Positions 35,706-43,911 of a stretch of DNA of 51,651 nucleotides are shown one piece after another (position 1 is the first letter of the stretch; each line of letters opens with the position of its first letter). The notes below the pieces were generated by a model. The model saw nothing but the letters and a program-made list of their open reading frames with translations. It did not search any database and was not told the DNA's origin. The stretch is from Rhodopila sp. (GTDB lineage Bacteria; Pseudomonadota; Alphaproteobacteria; Acetobacterales; Acetobacteraceae). A program made the position numbers and the translations under genes. The DNA lies in assembly GCA_031291715.1 (NCBI GenBank), contig JARLIN010000448.1, positions 1 to 51,651 of the forward strand, written 5' to 3'.

Positions 35706-36260
35706 ATGCCCGTCCTCTCCGACCGCTGGATCCGCCAGATGGCGCAGGAGCGCGGCATGATCGAGCCGTTCGTCGAAGCCCAGCAGCGCGACGGCGTCAT
35801 CAGCTACGGCCTGTCCAGCTATGGCTACGACGCCCGCATCGCCGACGAGTTCAAGATCTTCACCAATATCGACTCGGCGGTGGTCGATCCGAAAGCGTTC
35901 TCTCCGACCAGCTTCGTGGACCGCAAGGCGGATGTCTGCATCATCCCGCCCAACAGCTTCGCCCTCGGTCATACGGTGGAATATTTCCGCATCCCGCGCG
36001 ATGTCCTGGTCATCTGCCTGGGCAAATCGACCTACGCCCGCTGCGGCATCATCGTGAACGTCACCCCGCTGGAACCCGAATGGGAAGGCCAGGTAACGAT
36101 CGAGATCAGCAACACGACTCCCCTGCCGGCGAAGATCCACGCGCACGAAGGCATCTGCCAGTTCCTGTTCCTGCAAGGAAACGAGGCGTGCGAGACCAGC
36201 TACGCCGACAAGGCCGGAAAATACATGGGTCAGCGGGGCACCGCCCTGCCTAGGATGTAA
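35706..36260 (+). CDS. dcd: dCTP deaminase
   Basis: A 184-residue homotrimeric nucleotide enzyme that deaminates dCTP to dUTP, feeding thymidylate synthesis. Family motifs are present: SSYGYDARI, the substrate-binding [24 protein letters not shown] with conserved Ser and Arg, and VTIEISNT with the catalytic Glu. Its length fits. It stands 8 bp before murA on the same strand, so the two are probably co-expressed as housekeeping genes. Confidence 0.95.
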   Translation: MPVLSDRWIRQMAQERGMIEPFVEAQQRDGVISYGLSSYGYDARIADEFKIFTNIDSAVVDPKAFSPTSFVDRKADVCIIPPNSFALGHTVEYFRIPRDVLVICLGKSTYARCGIIVNVTPLEPEWEGQVTIEISNTTPLPAKIHAHEGICQFLFLQGNEACETSYADKAGKYMGQRGTALPRM

Positions 36261-36268
36261 GAGTTTCG

Positions 36269-37531
36269 ATGGATCGTATTCGTATTCGCGGCGGCCGCCC
36301 CCTCTCTGGCGAAATCAGGATCGGGGGGGCCAAGAACGCCGCCCTGCCGCTGATGGTCGCCGGCCTGCTGACCGACCAGCGGCTGGTGCTTTCGAACGTG
36401 CCGCGCCTGGCCGACATCCAGACCATGAGCCTGCTGCTGGAACAGCACGGTATCGCGGTCGAACCCGTTACCATGGACGGCCGCGTTCTGTCCCTGGGCG
36501 GTGCGATCACCAATACCGAGGCGCCCTATGACATCGTACGCAAGATGCGCGCCTCCGTCCTCGTGCTTGGGCCGTTGCTGGCGCGCGTGGGGGAAGCCCG
36601 TGTCTCTCTGCCCGGCGGTTGCGCCATCGGCACAAGGCCCGTCGATCTGCACCTGAAGGGGCTGGAGCAGATGGGCGCGCGCTTCAACCTCGACAGCGGC
36701 TACATCGATGGCTCGGTCGAGGGACGGCTGCGAGGCGCGACGATTGTGTTCCCGTTCGTCTCCGTCGGCGCGACAGAAAACCTGTTGATGGCAGCGGCTC
36801 TGGCCGACGGCCGCACCGTCCTCGTCAATGCGGCGCGCGAACCGGAAATCGGCGACCTCGCCGCCTGCCTCGTGGCGATGGGTGCCCGGATCGAAGGCAT
36901 CGGCAGCGACAAGCTGACGATCGAGGGCGTCGATCAGTTGCACGGCGCCGACCACGCCATCATCCCCGACCGGATCGAGACCGGCAGTTACGCCTGTGCC
37001 GCCGCCATCTCCGGCGGGTCGGTGTTCCTGCGCGACGCCCGGCTGGAACACCTCGGCGCCACGGTGCGCATTCTGCGCGAAGCCGGCGTCGATATCATCG
37101 AGGAACGAGACGGGCTGATGGTCAAGCGGCTGAACGGGCTGCACGGCGTCGACGTGATGACCGAGCCTTATCCCGGCTTCCCGACCGATATGCAGGCGCA
37201 GTTCATGGCACTGATGTCGGTGGCCGACGGTGCCTCGATGGTTACCGAAACGATCTTCGAAAATCGCTTCATGCATGTGCCGGAGCTGAACCGCATGGGG
37301 GCTCGGGTCAACGTGCATGGCGCCTCGGCCATCGTGCGCGGGGTGCCGTCGCTGTCCGGCGCGCCGGTGATGGCGACCGATCTGCGCGCATCGCTGTCGC
37401 TGATCCTGGCCGGGCTGGCGGCACAAGGCGAAACCGTGGTCAACCGGGTCTATCACCTGGACCGGGGTTACGAGGCGGTGGAGCAGAAGCTGGCCGCCTG
37501 CGGCGCCGATATCGAACGAATTCCTGGTTAA
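36269..37531 (+). CDS. murA: UDP-N-acetylglucosamine 1-carboxyvinyltransferase
   Basis: A 420-residue enzyme that adds enolpyruvate from PEP to UDP-GlcNAc, the first committed step of peptidoglycan synthesis. Lys22 lies in [10 protein letters not shown]. The catalytic Cys is at about 118 in [14 protein letters not shown], the loop where fosfomycin binds, and a Cys there implies fosfomycin sensitivity rather than intrinsic resistance. [15 protein letters not shown] and the C-terminal HLDRGYE region are also conserved. It follows dcd by 8 bp. Confidence 0.96.
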   Translation: MDRIRIRGGRPLSGEIRIGGAKNAALPLMVAGLLTDQRLVLSNVPRLADIQTMSLLLEQHGIAVEPVTMDGRVLSLGGAITNTEAPYDIVRKMRASVLVLGPLLARVGEARVSLPGGCAIGTRPVDLHLKGLEQMGARFNLDSGYIDGSVEGRLRGATIVFPFVSVGATENLLMAAALADGRTVLVNAAREPEIGDLAACLVAMGARIEGIGSDKLTIEGVDQLHGADHAIIPDRIETGSYACAAAISGGSVFLRDARLEHLGATVRILREAGVDIIEERDGLMVKRLNGLHGVDVMTEPYPGFPTDMQAQFMALMSVADGASMVTETIFENRFMHVPELNRMGARVNVHGASAIVRGVPSLSGAPVMATDLRASLSLILAGLAAQGETVVNRVYHLDRGYEAVEQKLAACGADIERIPG

Positions 37532-37567
37532 ACCATCTTCGGGCTGACCGTGCATCCTGAAGATGGT
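37532..37567 (+). terminator. Inverted repeat after murA
   Basis: ACCATCTTC (37532-37540) and GAAGATGGT (37559-37567) form a 9-bp stem with an 18-nt loop immediately after the murA stop codon. No T-run follows, so termination strength is uncertain. Confidence 0.45.
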
Positions 37568-37568
37568 C

Positions 37569-37821
37569 TAATACCAACCCGCGTTGGCGGCGGCCCTGTA
37601 TCCTCGCCACGGCCCAGCGGCACGCGGGGGCACTTGCCGCGCCTCTCACCGCCACGGCCCGGCGACACTCGGGGTCACTTGCCGCGCCTCTCACCGACAT
37701 GGCCCGGCGACAGTCCGGGCCATCTGCCGCGGCACGGTGCTGGATCAGATGGCCGTAACTGTCGCCAGGCCATGTCGGATGGGGAATGCCCGTGAGTTAA
37801 TCTTTCCGCCGCTTGGTATAA
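37569..37821. repeat. MITE-like element, long copy (about 250 bp)
   Basis: Starts TAATACCAACCCGCG and ends CGCTTGGTATAA, inverted TATACCAA-type ends like the element at 23819-23903. The last 35 bp match that copy closely. The middle holds a 45-bp tandem repeat and has no coding function. It fills most of the gap between murA and ppa and could influence ppa expression, since it ends about 75 bp before that start codon. Confidence 0.65.
37608..37742. repeat. 45-bp tandem repeat, about three units
   Basis: Units begin at 37608, 37653 and 37698 (CACGGCCC, CACGGCCC, CATGGCCC), exactly 45 bp apart. The first two share CACTTGCCGCGCCTCTCACC; the third is more diverged in its second half. This is a minisatellite-like block inside the MITE-like element. 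Confidence 0.85.
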
Positions 37822-37896
37822 CTCTTTGTTTGATCACATGATTCGCGCGCTTCGGACGTTCCGCCCAGCGCGGTCATGCTCTAAGGGAAAAGTCTC

Positions 37897-38430
37897 ATGC
37901 GTATTGATGCCATCGCCATCGGCAAGAACCCGCCCGAAGACCTGAACGTCATTATCGAGGTCGCAATCGGCGGCGAGCCGATCAAATACGAACTGGACAA
38001 GGAATCCGGCACGCTCGTGGTGGATCGGTTCCTCTACACGCCGATGCGCTACCCCGGGAATTACGGGTTCGTCCCGCACACCCTGTCGGATGACGGTGAC
38101 CCGATCGACGTGCTGGTGGCGAACACGCGGCCCATCGTGCCGGGTGCGGTGATCAACGTTCGCCCAGTGGGCGTCCTGAAGATGATGGATGAGAGCGGTG
38201 GCGACGAAAAAATCATCGCCGTACCCTCACCGAAGCTGACGCAGCGCTACGTCAACGTTCACAACTACACCGATCTGCCGGCGATCACGCTGGAGCAGAT
38301 CCAGCATTTCTTCGAGCACTACAAGGACCTGGAACCCGGCAAATGGGTGAAGGTCCAAGGGTGGGGCGACGCAGCCGAGGCGAAGGCGCTGGTCGTCGAT
38401 GCCATCGCGCGGGCGAAGGCGAAGGGCTGA
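37897..38430 (+). CDS. ppa: Inorganic pyrophosphatase
   Basis: A 177-residue soluble family I pyrophosphatase that hydrolyses PPi to two phosphates, driving biosynthetic reactions. The signature DGDPIDV is at residues 66-72, and metal-binding Asp and Glu residues are present ([19 protein letters not shown]). It is a single gene ending in GC-rich hairpins shared with the converging dehydrogenase gene. Confidence 0.96.
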   Translation: MRIDAIAIGKNPPEDLNVIIEVAIGGEPIKYELDKESGTLVVDRFLYTPMRYPGNYGFVPHTLSDDGDPIDVLVANTRPIVPGAVINVRPVGVLKMMDESGGDEKIIAVPSPKLTQRYVNVHNYTDLPAITLEQIQHFFEHYKDLEPGKWVKVQGWGDAAEAKALVVDAIARAKAKG

Positions 38431-38463
38431 CGGGACGCGTTCGCGTCGTTGTCCCGCCCCGCC

Positions 38464-38507
38464 GTCATGGTCCTCCCCCGATCAACCCGGGGGAGGGTCC
38501 CCATGAC
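38464..38507. terminator. GC-rich hairpin between converging genes
   Basis: GTCATGG plus CCTCCCCCG (38464-38480) pair with CGGGGGAGG plus CCATGAC (38488-38507), interrupted by a small bulge. It lies between the stops of ppa (+) and the dehydrogenase gene (-), so it could end both transcripts. A smaller GACGCG/CGCGTC hairpin lies just before it. Confidence 0.5.
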
Positions 38508-38519
38508 GAAATGGGGAAT

Positions 38520-39371
38520 TCACCCTGCCGTTGCTTTCTCGCAGAATGTGTCCAACGCGCCGGTTTGGGCGCGTGGTCCGTTATAATCGGCGGCGATCTC
38601 TTCGTACAGGCGGGCAGCGGCCTGGTAGAACCCGGCACCCGGCTGGTCCTCGCCGACGAACGCGGCGATTTCTTCCATCTCGGCGACCCAGCGATAGGCC
38701 TTGCTGTGCATCTTCGGCATCTGGGTCGTCAGCCATTTCAGCAGCGCCGGCTGGCTGACCTTCATCTCTGCCACCAGCGCGTCCGCGGTGCCGGCCCGTG
38801 TCGCGGCCAGCATCATGGCGGCCCCCAGCGCGGTGAACCCCTTGGTGATGCCCGCATAGGACATCTTCATGGCCGAGGCGGCCCCGACTGGCCCCGGCTG
38901 TACCGGCGTCGATAGCCCATACTGCTGCAACACCGTGACTTTCGCGGCGTCCGGGCCGGACAGGTAGATCCGGGTCTTGCTTGAATCTTGCTCTGGAGGC
39001 GGCCCGATGATGCCGCCATCGACGAAGGACGCGCCACTCTCCCGCACCACGCGGTCGATCCGCAGGACGGTGTCGGGACTGACCGCGTTACAGTCTACGT
39101 AGATTGGCTTGCGCGCCGCCTTCCGCATTGCCGGCGCCAGTCGCTCCGCCAAGGCCAGCGCCTGGCCGGGCGGAACGATCGAGAGGATAAAGTCTGCTTC
39201 AGCGATCTGGTCGTCTGTGGCGCCAGTCATCCCGGCAGCCTTGGCGCGCGCGACGGTGGCGGCGGAGCGGCCGTTCAGGAGCGTCCGCACCTGAACTCCG
39301 CTCGTGGTCAGCCGTTTGGCGACGGCACTTCCCATCATGCCGGGTGCGATTACCGCGACGATCGGTGGCAT
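38520..39371 (-). CDS. NAD(P)-dependent oxidoreductase, 6-phosphogluconate/3-hydroxyisobutyrate dehydrogenase-like
   Basis: A 283-residue protein with an N-terminal NAD(P)-binding Rossmann domain (VAVIAPGMMGSAVAKRL at residues 4-20) and a helical C-terminal domain of the DUF1932 type (AAAMKMSYAGITKGFTAL-like region, catalytic Lys in SAMKMSYAGITKG near residue 165). It probably oxidises a beta-hydroxy acid or a related substrate, which is unknown. Confidence 0.84.
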   Translation of the reverse strand: MPPIVAVIAPGMMGSAVAKRLTTSGVQVRTLLNGRSAATVARAKAAGMTGATDDQIAEADFILSIVPPGQALALAERLAPAMRKAARKPIYVDCNAVSPDTVLRIDRVVRESGASFVDGGIIGPPPEQDSSKTRIYLSGPDAAKVTVLQQYGLSTPVQPGPVGAASAMKMSYAGITKGFTALGAAMMLAATRAGTADALVAEMKVSQPALLKWLTTQMPKMHSKAYRWVAEMEEIAAFVGEDQPGAGFYQAAARLYEEIAADYNGPRAQTGALDTFCEKATAG

Positions 39372-39491
39372 CTGTCATCCTCCTTGCTGTTTGGTCCAAG
39401 AGAGGATGCAGCAGCGGGCCCCCCAACGAAAGGGGCGTAGGCTTGGAGGGCGCAACGCGTACTCGCGGTCTCAGGCGGTCGCAATCCAACG

Positions 39492-39528
39492 AAAAAGGAC
39501 CCGAGCGCGCCGGGCGCGTCGGGTCCTT
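39492..39528 (-). terminator. Strong intrinsic terminator of the cold-shock gene
   Basis: Read on the minus strand, GGACCCGA pairs with TCGGGTCC around a GC-rich loop, followed by a run of five T (complement of GAAAAAGG at 39491-39498). It lies 24 bp after the cold-shock stop codon, the classic form of a rho-independent terminator. Confidence 0.85.
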
Positions 39529-39551
39529 CCAATCGCTCAATCCGAACGAGA

Positions 39552-40226
39552 TCAGCTAATGCGAATGGAAGCCGCTTCCGGCCCCTTGGCACCCTGAACA
39601 ACATCCATCCAGATGGTCTGGCCTTCGGCGAGTTGCATAACGCCGGCGCGCTGGAGGGCGGAGGCGTGAACGAACACATCCTTCCCACCTTCGGACGGTG
39701 CCACGAAGCCGAAGCCCTTGGTTGCGTTATACCACTTCACGGTACCCTGCATTTCCACGGACGGGCCGGTCGGCGCGCCACGGCGCGGGGCGCCCCCACG
39801 ATCGCCACCGCGATCGCCGAAACCGCCGGGGGCCGGACCGCGCGCCGGACCACCAGCACCACGGCCAGCCGACGGGGTCGCGGTGCTTTCGTCAACCGAA
39901 AGCACTTCGGAGACCTGGCGGCCTTTCTGGCCCTGGCCGATGCGCACCCGCAGGGTTGCCCCTGGGCTGACGGCATTGTGACCCGACTGATTGAGGGTGT
40001 TGGCATGCAGGAACGCATCGCCCGAACCATCGGACAGTGCCACGAAGCCGAACCCCTTCTCGGAGTTGAACCACTTCACGGTCGCGTCATGCTCGGGGCC
40101 AAAACCGGCCGAGGAGGGCCATGACGGTGCGGCCCGCGGCATGTCGCCTGGCGGAGCACGATCAAAGCTGAAGTCATCGTCGAAGCCGCGGCGCCGGCTT
40201 GGGCGTCCGCGGCCGCGGTTGGTCAT
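39552..40226 (-). CDS. Cold-shock protein with two CSD domains
   Basis: About 224 residues with two cold-shock domains. The first (about residues 47-115) has VKWFNSEKGFGFVAL and DAFLHANTL. The second (about residues 155-224) has VKWYNATKGFGFVAP and DVFVHASAL. Each contains RNP1 (KGFGF) and RNP2 (V/AFLH-type) motifs for single-stranded nucleic acid binding. An Arg/Gly-rich linker and N-terminus (RGRGRPSRRRG) probably bind RNA nonspecifically. ATG 40226 is the preferred start, but 40268 is possible. Double-CSD proteins in alphaproteobacteria act as RNA chaperones. The long upstream gap to rmuC may hold a cold-responsive leader. Confidence 0.88.
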   Translation of the reverse strand: MTNRGRGRPSRRRGFDDDFSFDRAPPGDMPRAAPSWPSSAGFGPEHDATVKWFNSEKGFGFVALSDGSGDAFLHANTLNQSGHNAVSPGATLRVRIGQGQKGRQVSEVLSVDESTATPSAGRGAGGPARGPAPGGFGDRGGDRGGAPRRGAPTGPSVEMQGTVKWYNATKGFGFVAPSEGGKDVFVHASALQRAGVMQLAEGQTIWMDVVQGAKGPEAASIRIS

Positions 40227-40518
40227 GTTCAAGAGAAAATCGTCCCTATTATCATACGCGTTGTTCATGGCGACCGGTGCCGGTAGTGGCATGATCGCCG
40301 GTTTGCTCCCGTTCAGATGCGCGAACCTGGGTAAGGATAGCAACTTTCCCGAGCACTGCATACCGTACATAAATCGTCACGACAGGCCCCTCACTATACC
40401 GGCTGGTGAGGGTTTCGCCCATAGCGAATCGGCGAGAATCGAACCAAAGATTAAAGTTCCTGATACTTTTGTCGTCCATAGCTTCGCCGATCGCTCCGCC
40501 GGCAGGCAAAACCAGGCA

Positions 40519-41847
40519 TCAGAGACCTGATTCTGCTTCGATTTCCTCCAGGTCCGCGGTCGACGTCACGTCGCCGAGTTCCAGCAAGGTTTCCGCCTGG
40601 AGCGCCTCGATCTGCTCCACGCTGCGAAGTTTCCGGCCGACCGCGCGGGTGCGGACGCGGGCTTTGTCGATCGTGGCGGTGAAGGTGCCGGCCTGCTTGG
40701 CTAGCCGTTCCAGCACATCGTCCATCTTCAGCATTTCGGTCTTTGTGGCACCGAGCAGGTCGCGGATCTGATCCGCCTTGTGCTCCAGCGCCAGGGTCAC
40801 GAAGCCGAGATGGATCGTCCGCAACAGCGCCGGAAACAGAGTCGGCCCCATCAGCAAGACCCGGCATTCGCGTCCGATCTCGTCCACCAGCCCGGGAATG
40901 CGCGCGACCTCGGCATACAGAGCGTCCGTCGGCAGATAGAGGATGGCGAACTCCACCGTTACCGGCGGGGCGATGTATTTGGCCGCGATCTTGCGCGCCT
41001 CGTCCCGCACCCGCCGTTCGAGTTGGCGGGTGGCGGCGCGTTCGGCCTCGATATCGCCGGCTTCGGACGCAGCCAGAAGACGCTCGTAATCCTCCACCGG
41101 GAATTTCGCGTCGATCGGCAGCACCGGCCGGTTCTCGCCGCGTATCGGCATGATGACGGCGAACTCGACGACGTCGTCGCTGTCCGGCCGGACCTTCTTG
41201 TTGAGTTCGTACGCGCCGGGCGGAAGGATATCGTCGAGCATCGCCCGCACCTGCGCCTCGCCCCAGCCGCCGCGGGTCTTCACATTGCTGAACAGCCGCT
41301 TGATGTCGCCGATCTGCGCGGTGACGGCCTGCACGTCGCTCATCGCCTTTTGCACCGCGGTGAACTGGTCGATCACCCGGTTGAAGCTCTCGCCCATTTG
41401 CTTCTCGACCGCGGCATGAAGCTGTTCGTTCACCGTCTTGTGGATTTCGGCGAGTTTAGCCTCGTTGCCTTCGCGCAGTTCCCGCAGCTTCAGGTCCAGC
41501 AACTGGCGGACCGTCTCGAACTGGGCTCCGGTTTGTCCGGTCGCTTTCGCCTGCCCTTCGGCCAGCGCCAACCGCAACTCGCCCTGGTCGCGCGACAGGG
41601 CTGTGCGGATCTGTTCGGCCGCGACGTCCAGCGCGCCGCGCAGTCCGGCCAGCCGCTCGGCGCCGCTGGTCTCCGCCGCCCGTATGGCGGAGCGCGTGGT
41701 TTCGTTCTCCGCTCGCAGGCCCGCCTGGGTTTGTTCGACGAGCAGGCGCAGCGCCTGAAGCGCGTTGGCCTGACGGAGGATAATGATCCCGCCGCCCACA
41801 CTGGCCAGCAGGATCAGGACCAGTAGAAGGAGGATCGGGTATTCCAT
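40519..41847 (-). CDS. rmuC: DNA recombination protein RmuC
   Basis: A 442-residue protein. An N-terminal membrane helix (about residues 3-25) is followed by a long coiled coil (about 30-160) and a nuclease-like core of the RmuC family. The core includes IKRLFSNVKTRGGWGEAQVRAMLDDILPP and NRPVLPIDAKFPVEDYERLL, with the conserved acidic residues. RmuC limits inversions at short inverted repeats in E. coli. The mprF-like gene ends 3 bp upstream, so they may share a transcript with lysK. Confidence 0.92.
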   Translation of the reverse strand: MEYPILLLLVLILLASVGGGIIILRQANALQALRLLVEQTQAGLRAENETTRSAIRAAETSGAERLAGLRGALDVAAEQIRTALSRDQGELRLALAEGQAKATGQTGAQFETVRQLLDLKLRELREGNEAKLAEIHKTVNEQLHAAVEKQMGESFNRVIDQFTAVQKAMSDVQAVTAQIGDIKRLFSNVKTRGGWGEAQVRAMLDDILPPGAYELNKKVRPDSDDVVEFAVIMPIRGENRPVLPIDAKFPVEDYERLLAASEAGDIEAERAATRQLERRVRDEARKIAAKYIAPPVTVEFAILYLPTDALYAEVARIPGLVDEIGRECRVLLMGPTLFPALLRTIHLGFVTLALEHKADQIRDLLGATKTEMLKMDDVLERLAKQAGTFTATIDKARVRTRAVGRKLRSVEQIEALQAETLLELGDVTSTADLEEIEAESGL

Positions 41848-41850
41848 GCC

Positions 41851-43908
41851 TCAGGCTGGAACCCGAACGCCGGGTCGCAGGCCCTGTGCGAGTTTTGGCA
41901 GCACCGGCAGCAGACGGTCCAGGTCTCGTTCCGCCACGCAAACCAGGTATTGGTCAGCGGCGGGTGTATCGCCTTCGGATTCAGGCATCGGCAGGCCGTC
42001 CGGTCCGAGCGGCAGGGCGGTCAGGCCGAGGTCGCCATAGACTTTCAGCAACTCGGGTCCCGCGCACCACACGGCGGCATCCAATCCTTCCTGCTGCGCC
42101 AGGTCGCGCAGGCGCCAGATGGCGGAGACGCGATCGGTTTCATCGCCCGCCGGATCGCCCAGGCCCAGCAGCACGGGTCCGCAGCGACGGAACGGGATCG
42201 CGGCCCGCGCCGACTCGCCCATGAGCAAACCATCGGCTTCGTTTGGTGCCGAGAGGCCGGGGCGCGCGCTCAGGCCGAGCAGGAGCTGGCGGGCATTGCT
42301 ATCCCAGGGGAGGTAGTGGACACGGCCCGGCCGCAGCAGCAGCCAGATCGCGATCAGGCCGAGGAACACCGCGATACCGACCGCCAGCCGGACACTGTTC
42401 GGCAATTCCCGGGATATGACGACCGCCCAAAAAGCATTGTTGTGCAGCAGGTGCGTTTGCGAGCGGCTGGCCGCCAGCGACAGCAGGCACACAGCAAGGA
42501 CGGCCAATGTCAACACGCTGCCGGGTTGCAGCGGCCCCGTCATCAAATGCGCGTGGCGGTAGAAGCAGGCCCGGAACGGCGCGAGCAACAGGGTCGTGAG
42601 GACAAGGACGCCGACCACCCACAGCCGGTTGTCCTGCGTCGCGGCGAAGGCGGCGCCCATGACCAGCAGCAGGATGGTCAATCCCCAGGCGAGATTGACC
42701 CGGTGCGACAGGCCGATCGCCATCACCACCAGACCGGCGCCGATCAGCGAAGGCACGAACTGGCCCGCCTGACTGGCCAATGCGCCATAGTCCGGATCGA
42801 TCCAGGAAAAATCCGCCTGCGGGGCCAGCACGCCGAGGCACAGCATCAGCACGCCGCACAGGCCGACGGCCCCGGTCGCCGCGGTGACGGCGAAGTCCGG
42901 CTCGCTCCAGCGGCCGATCGCCTGCACGGGGGGCAGGCGTCCGACATGGCGCAGCAGGCCGCCGCCGCGCAGCAGGATCTCGTTGCCGGCGAACAGGGAG
43001 CCGGCGAGAAACAGCGGGATCACATAATAATACAGGCGGAAGACGACGATCGCGCCAACGATATGCGGGGCGCTGATATAGGGTTCCAGCCCGAACAGCA
43101 TCGCGGTGTCGAACACGCCGATACCGCCGGGCAGGTTGGCGGCCAGGCCGGCGGTGTAGGAAGCGACGTAGACGCCGAGGAAGATCAGCCAGGTCAGGCC
43201 GGGCGCGTGCGGCAGCAGGGCGTAGAAGATGGTGGCGGTGACAGCGACATCAACCGTGGCCAGCAGCACCTGGACGATCGCCATACGCCAGCCGGGCAGC
43301 TCGATATCATGGCCGAAGACCTTCATCCGGCCGAAGACCCTCGACAGCGTCACGTAGCCCAGGACGATGGCCCAGAGCAGTGCGCCGGCGCCGTACAGCG
43401 CGATCTTCGGCAGGTGCTGGCCGAAGAACGGTATCGACCGCGGCTCCACGAACAGGATGGCGCCGCCCAGAACCATGCCTCCCAGGCCGAAGGTCAGGCT
43501 GCAGAACGCCACGGTCTTGCCGATCTGTAACGGCGTCAGGCCCCAGTGCGCGTATAGCCGGTAGCGCACCGCGGCACCGGACACCGCGGCGAAGCCCAGG
43601 TTGTGCGACAGCGAGAAGGCGCAGAACGACGCGAAAGCGACCCGGCCGTAGGACACTTTATGGCCGGCGTAGATCGTCCCGAGGCGGTCGTAGAAGGTCA
43701 GGATGAAGTAGGACAGGATTGTCCAAACGAACGAGAAGACCAGCGAGTGCACTGGGATCGCCTCCAGCGCCTCGCCGATATCCTGTAGCCGCAGATGGCG
43801 GAATTCCCGCTGCACAACATAGATCGCGCCGATCAGGAGTGCCACGCCCAGCACGGCCGGCAGATGGCGGGCCCAGCTTTTCAAAGCGTTTTGCGTTCCG
43901 GAAGCCAT
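41851..43908 (-). CDS. MprF-like membrane protein: lysyl-phosphatidylglycerol synthase flippase domain with short C-terminal domain
   Basis: A 685-residue membrane protein. About residues 1-540 hold 12-14 helices of the LPG synthase transmembrane (UPF0104) type, with landmarks SLSHNLGFAAVSGAAVRYRLY and LAANLPGGIGVFDTAMLFGL. The remaining 145 residues resemble only the start of the DUF2156 aminoacyl-transfer domain (HYLPWDSNARQLL onwards), whereas full MprF proteins have about 300 residues there. Full MprF uses Lys-tRNA to add lysine to phosphatidylglycerol and flips the lipid outwards. The short version may only move lipid, or may be truncated. It lies 3 bp after the lysK region. Confidence 0.78.
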   Translation of the reverse strand: MASGTQNALKSWARHLPAVLGVALLIGAIYVVQREFRHLRLQDIGEALEAIPVHSLVFSFVWTILSYFILTFYDRLGTIYAGHKVSYGRVAFASFCAFSLSHNLGFAAVSGAAVRYRLYAHWGLTPLQIGKTVAFCSLTFGLGGMVLGGAILFVEPRSIPFFGQHLPKIALYGAGALLWAIVLGYVTLSRVFGRMKVFGHDIELPGWRMAIVQVLLATVDVAVTATIFYALLPHAPGLTWLIFLGVYVASYTAGLAANLPGGIGVFDTAMLFGLEPYISAPHIVGAIVVFRLYYYVIPLFLAGSLFAGNEILLRGGGLLRHVGRLPPVQAIGRWSEPDFAVTAATGAVGLCGVLMLCLGVLAPQADFSWIDPDYGALASQAGQFVPSLIGAGLVVMAIGLSHRVNLAWGLTILLLVMGAAFAATQDNRLWVVGVLVLTTLLLAPFRACFYRHAHLMTGPLQPGSVLTLAVLAVCLLSLAASRSQTHLLHNNAFWAVVISRELPNSVRLAVGIAVFLGLIAIWLLLRPGRVHYLPWDSNARQLLLGLSARPGLSAPNEADGLLMGESARAAIPFRRCGPVLLGLGDPAGDETDRVSAIWRLRDLAQQEGLDAAVWCAGPELLKVYGDLGLTALPLGPDGLPMPESEGDTPAADQYLVCVAERDLDRLLPVLPKLAQGLRPGVRVPA

Positions 43909-43911
43909 GCT

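Noticed and set aside
37608-37742. Possible CRISPR array
   Set aside because: The 45-bp units follow each other directly with no unique spacers, and no cas genes are near.
41950-43530. Long open frame opposite the MprF-like gene
   Set aside because: Gln/Asp/Arg-rich with no hydrophobic core or motifs; a shadow of the membrane protein's codons.
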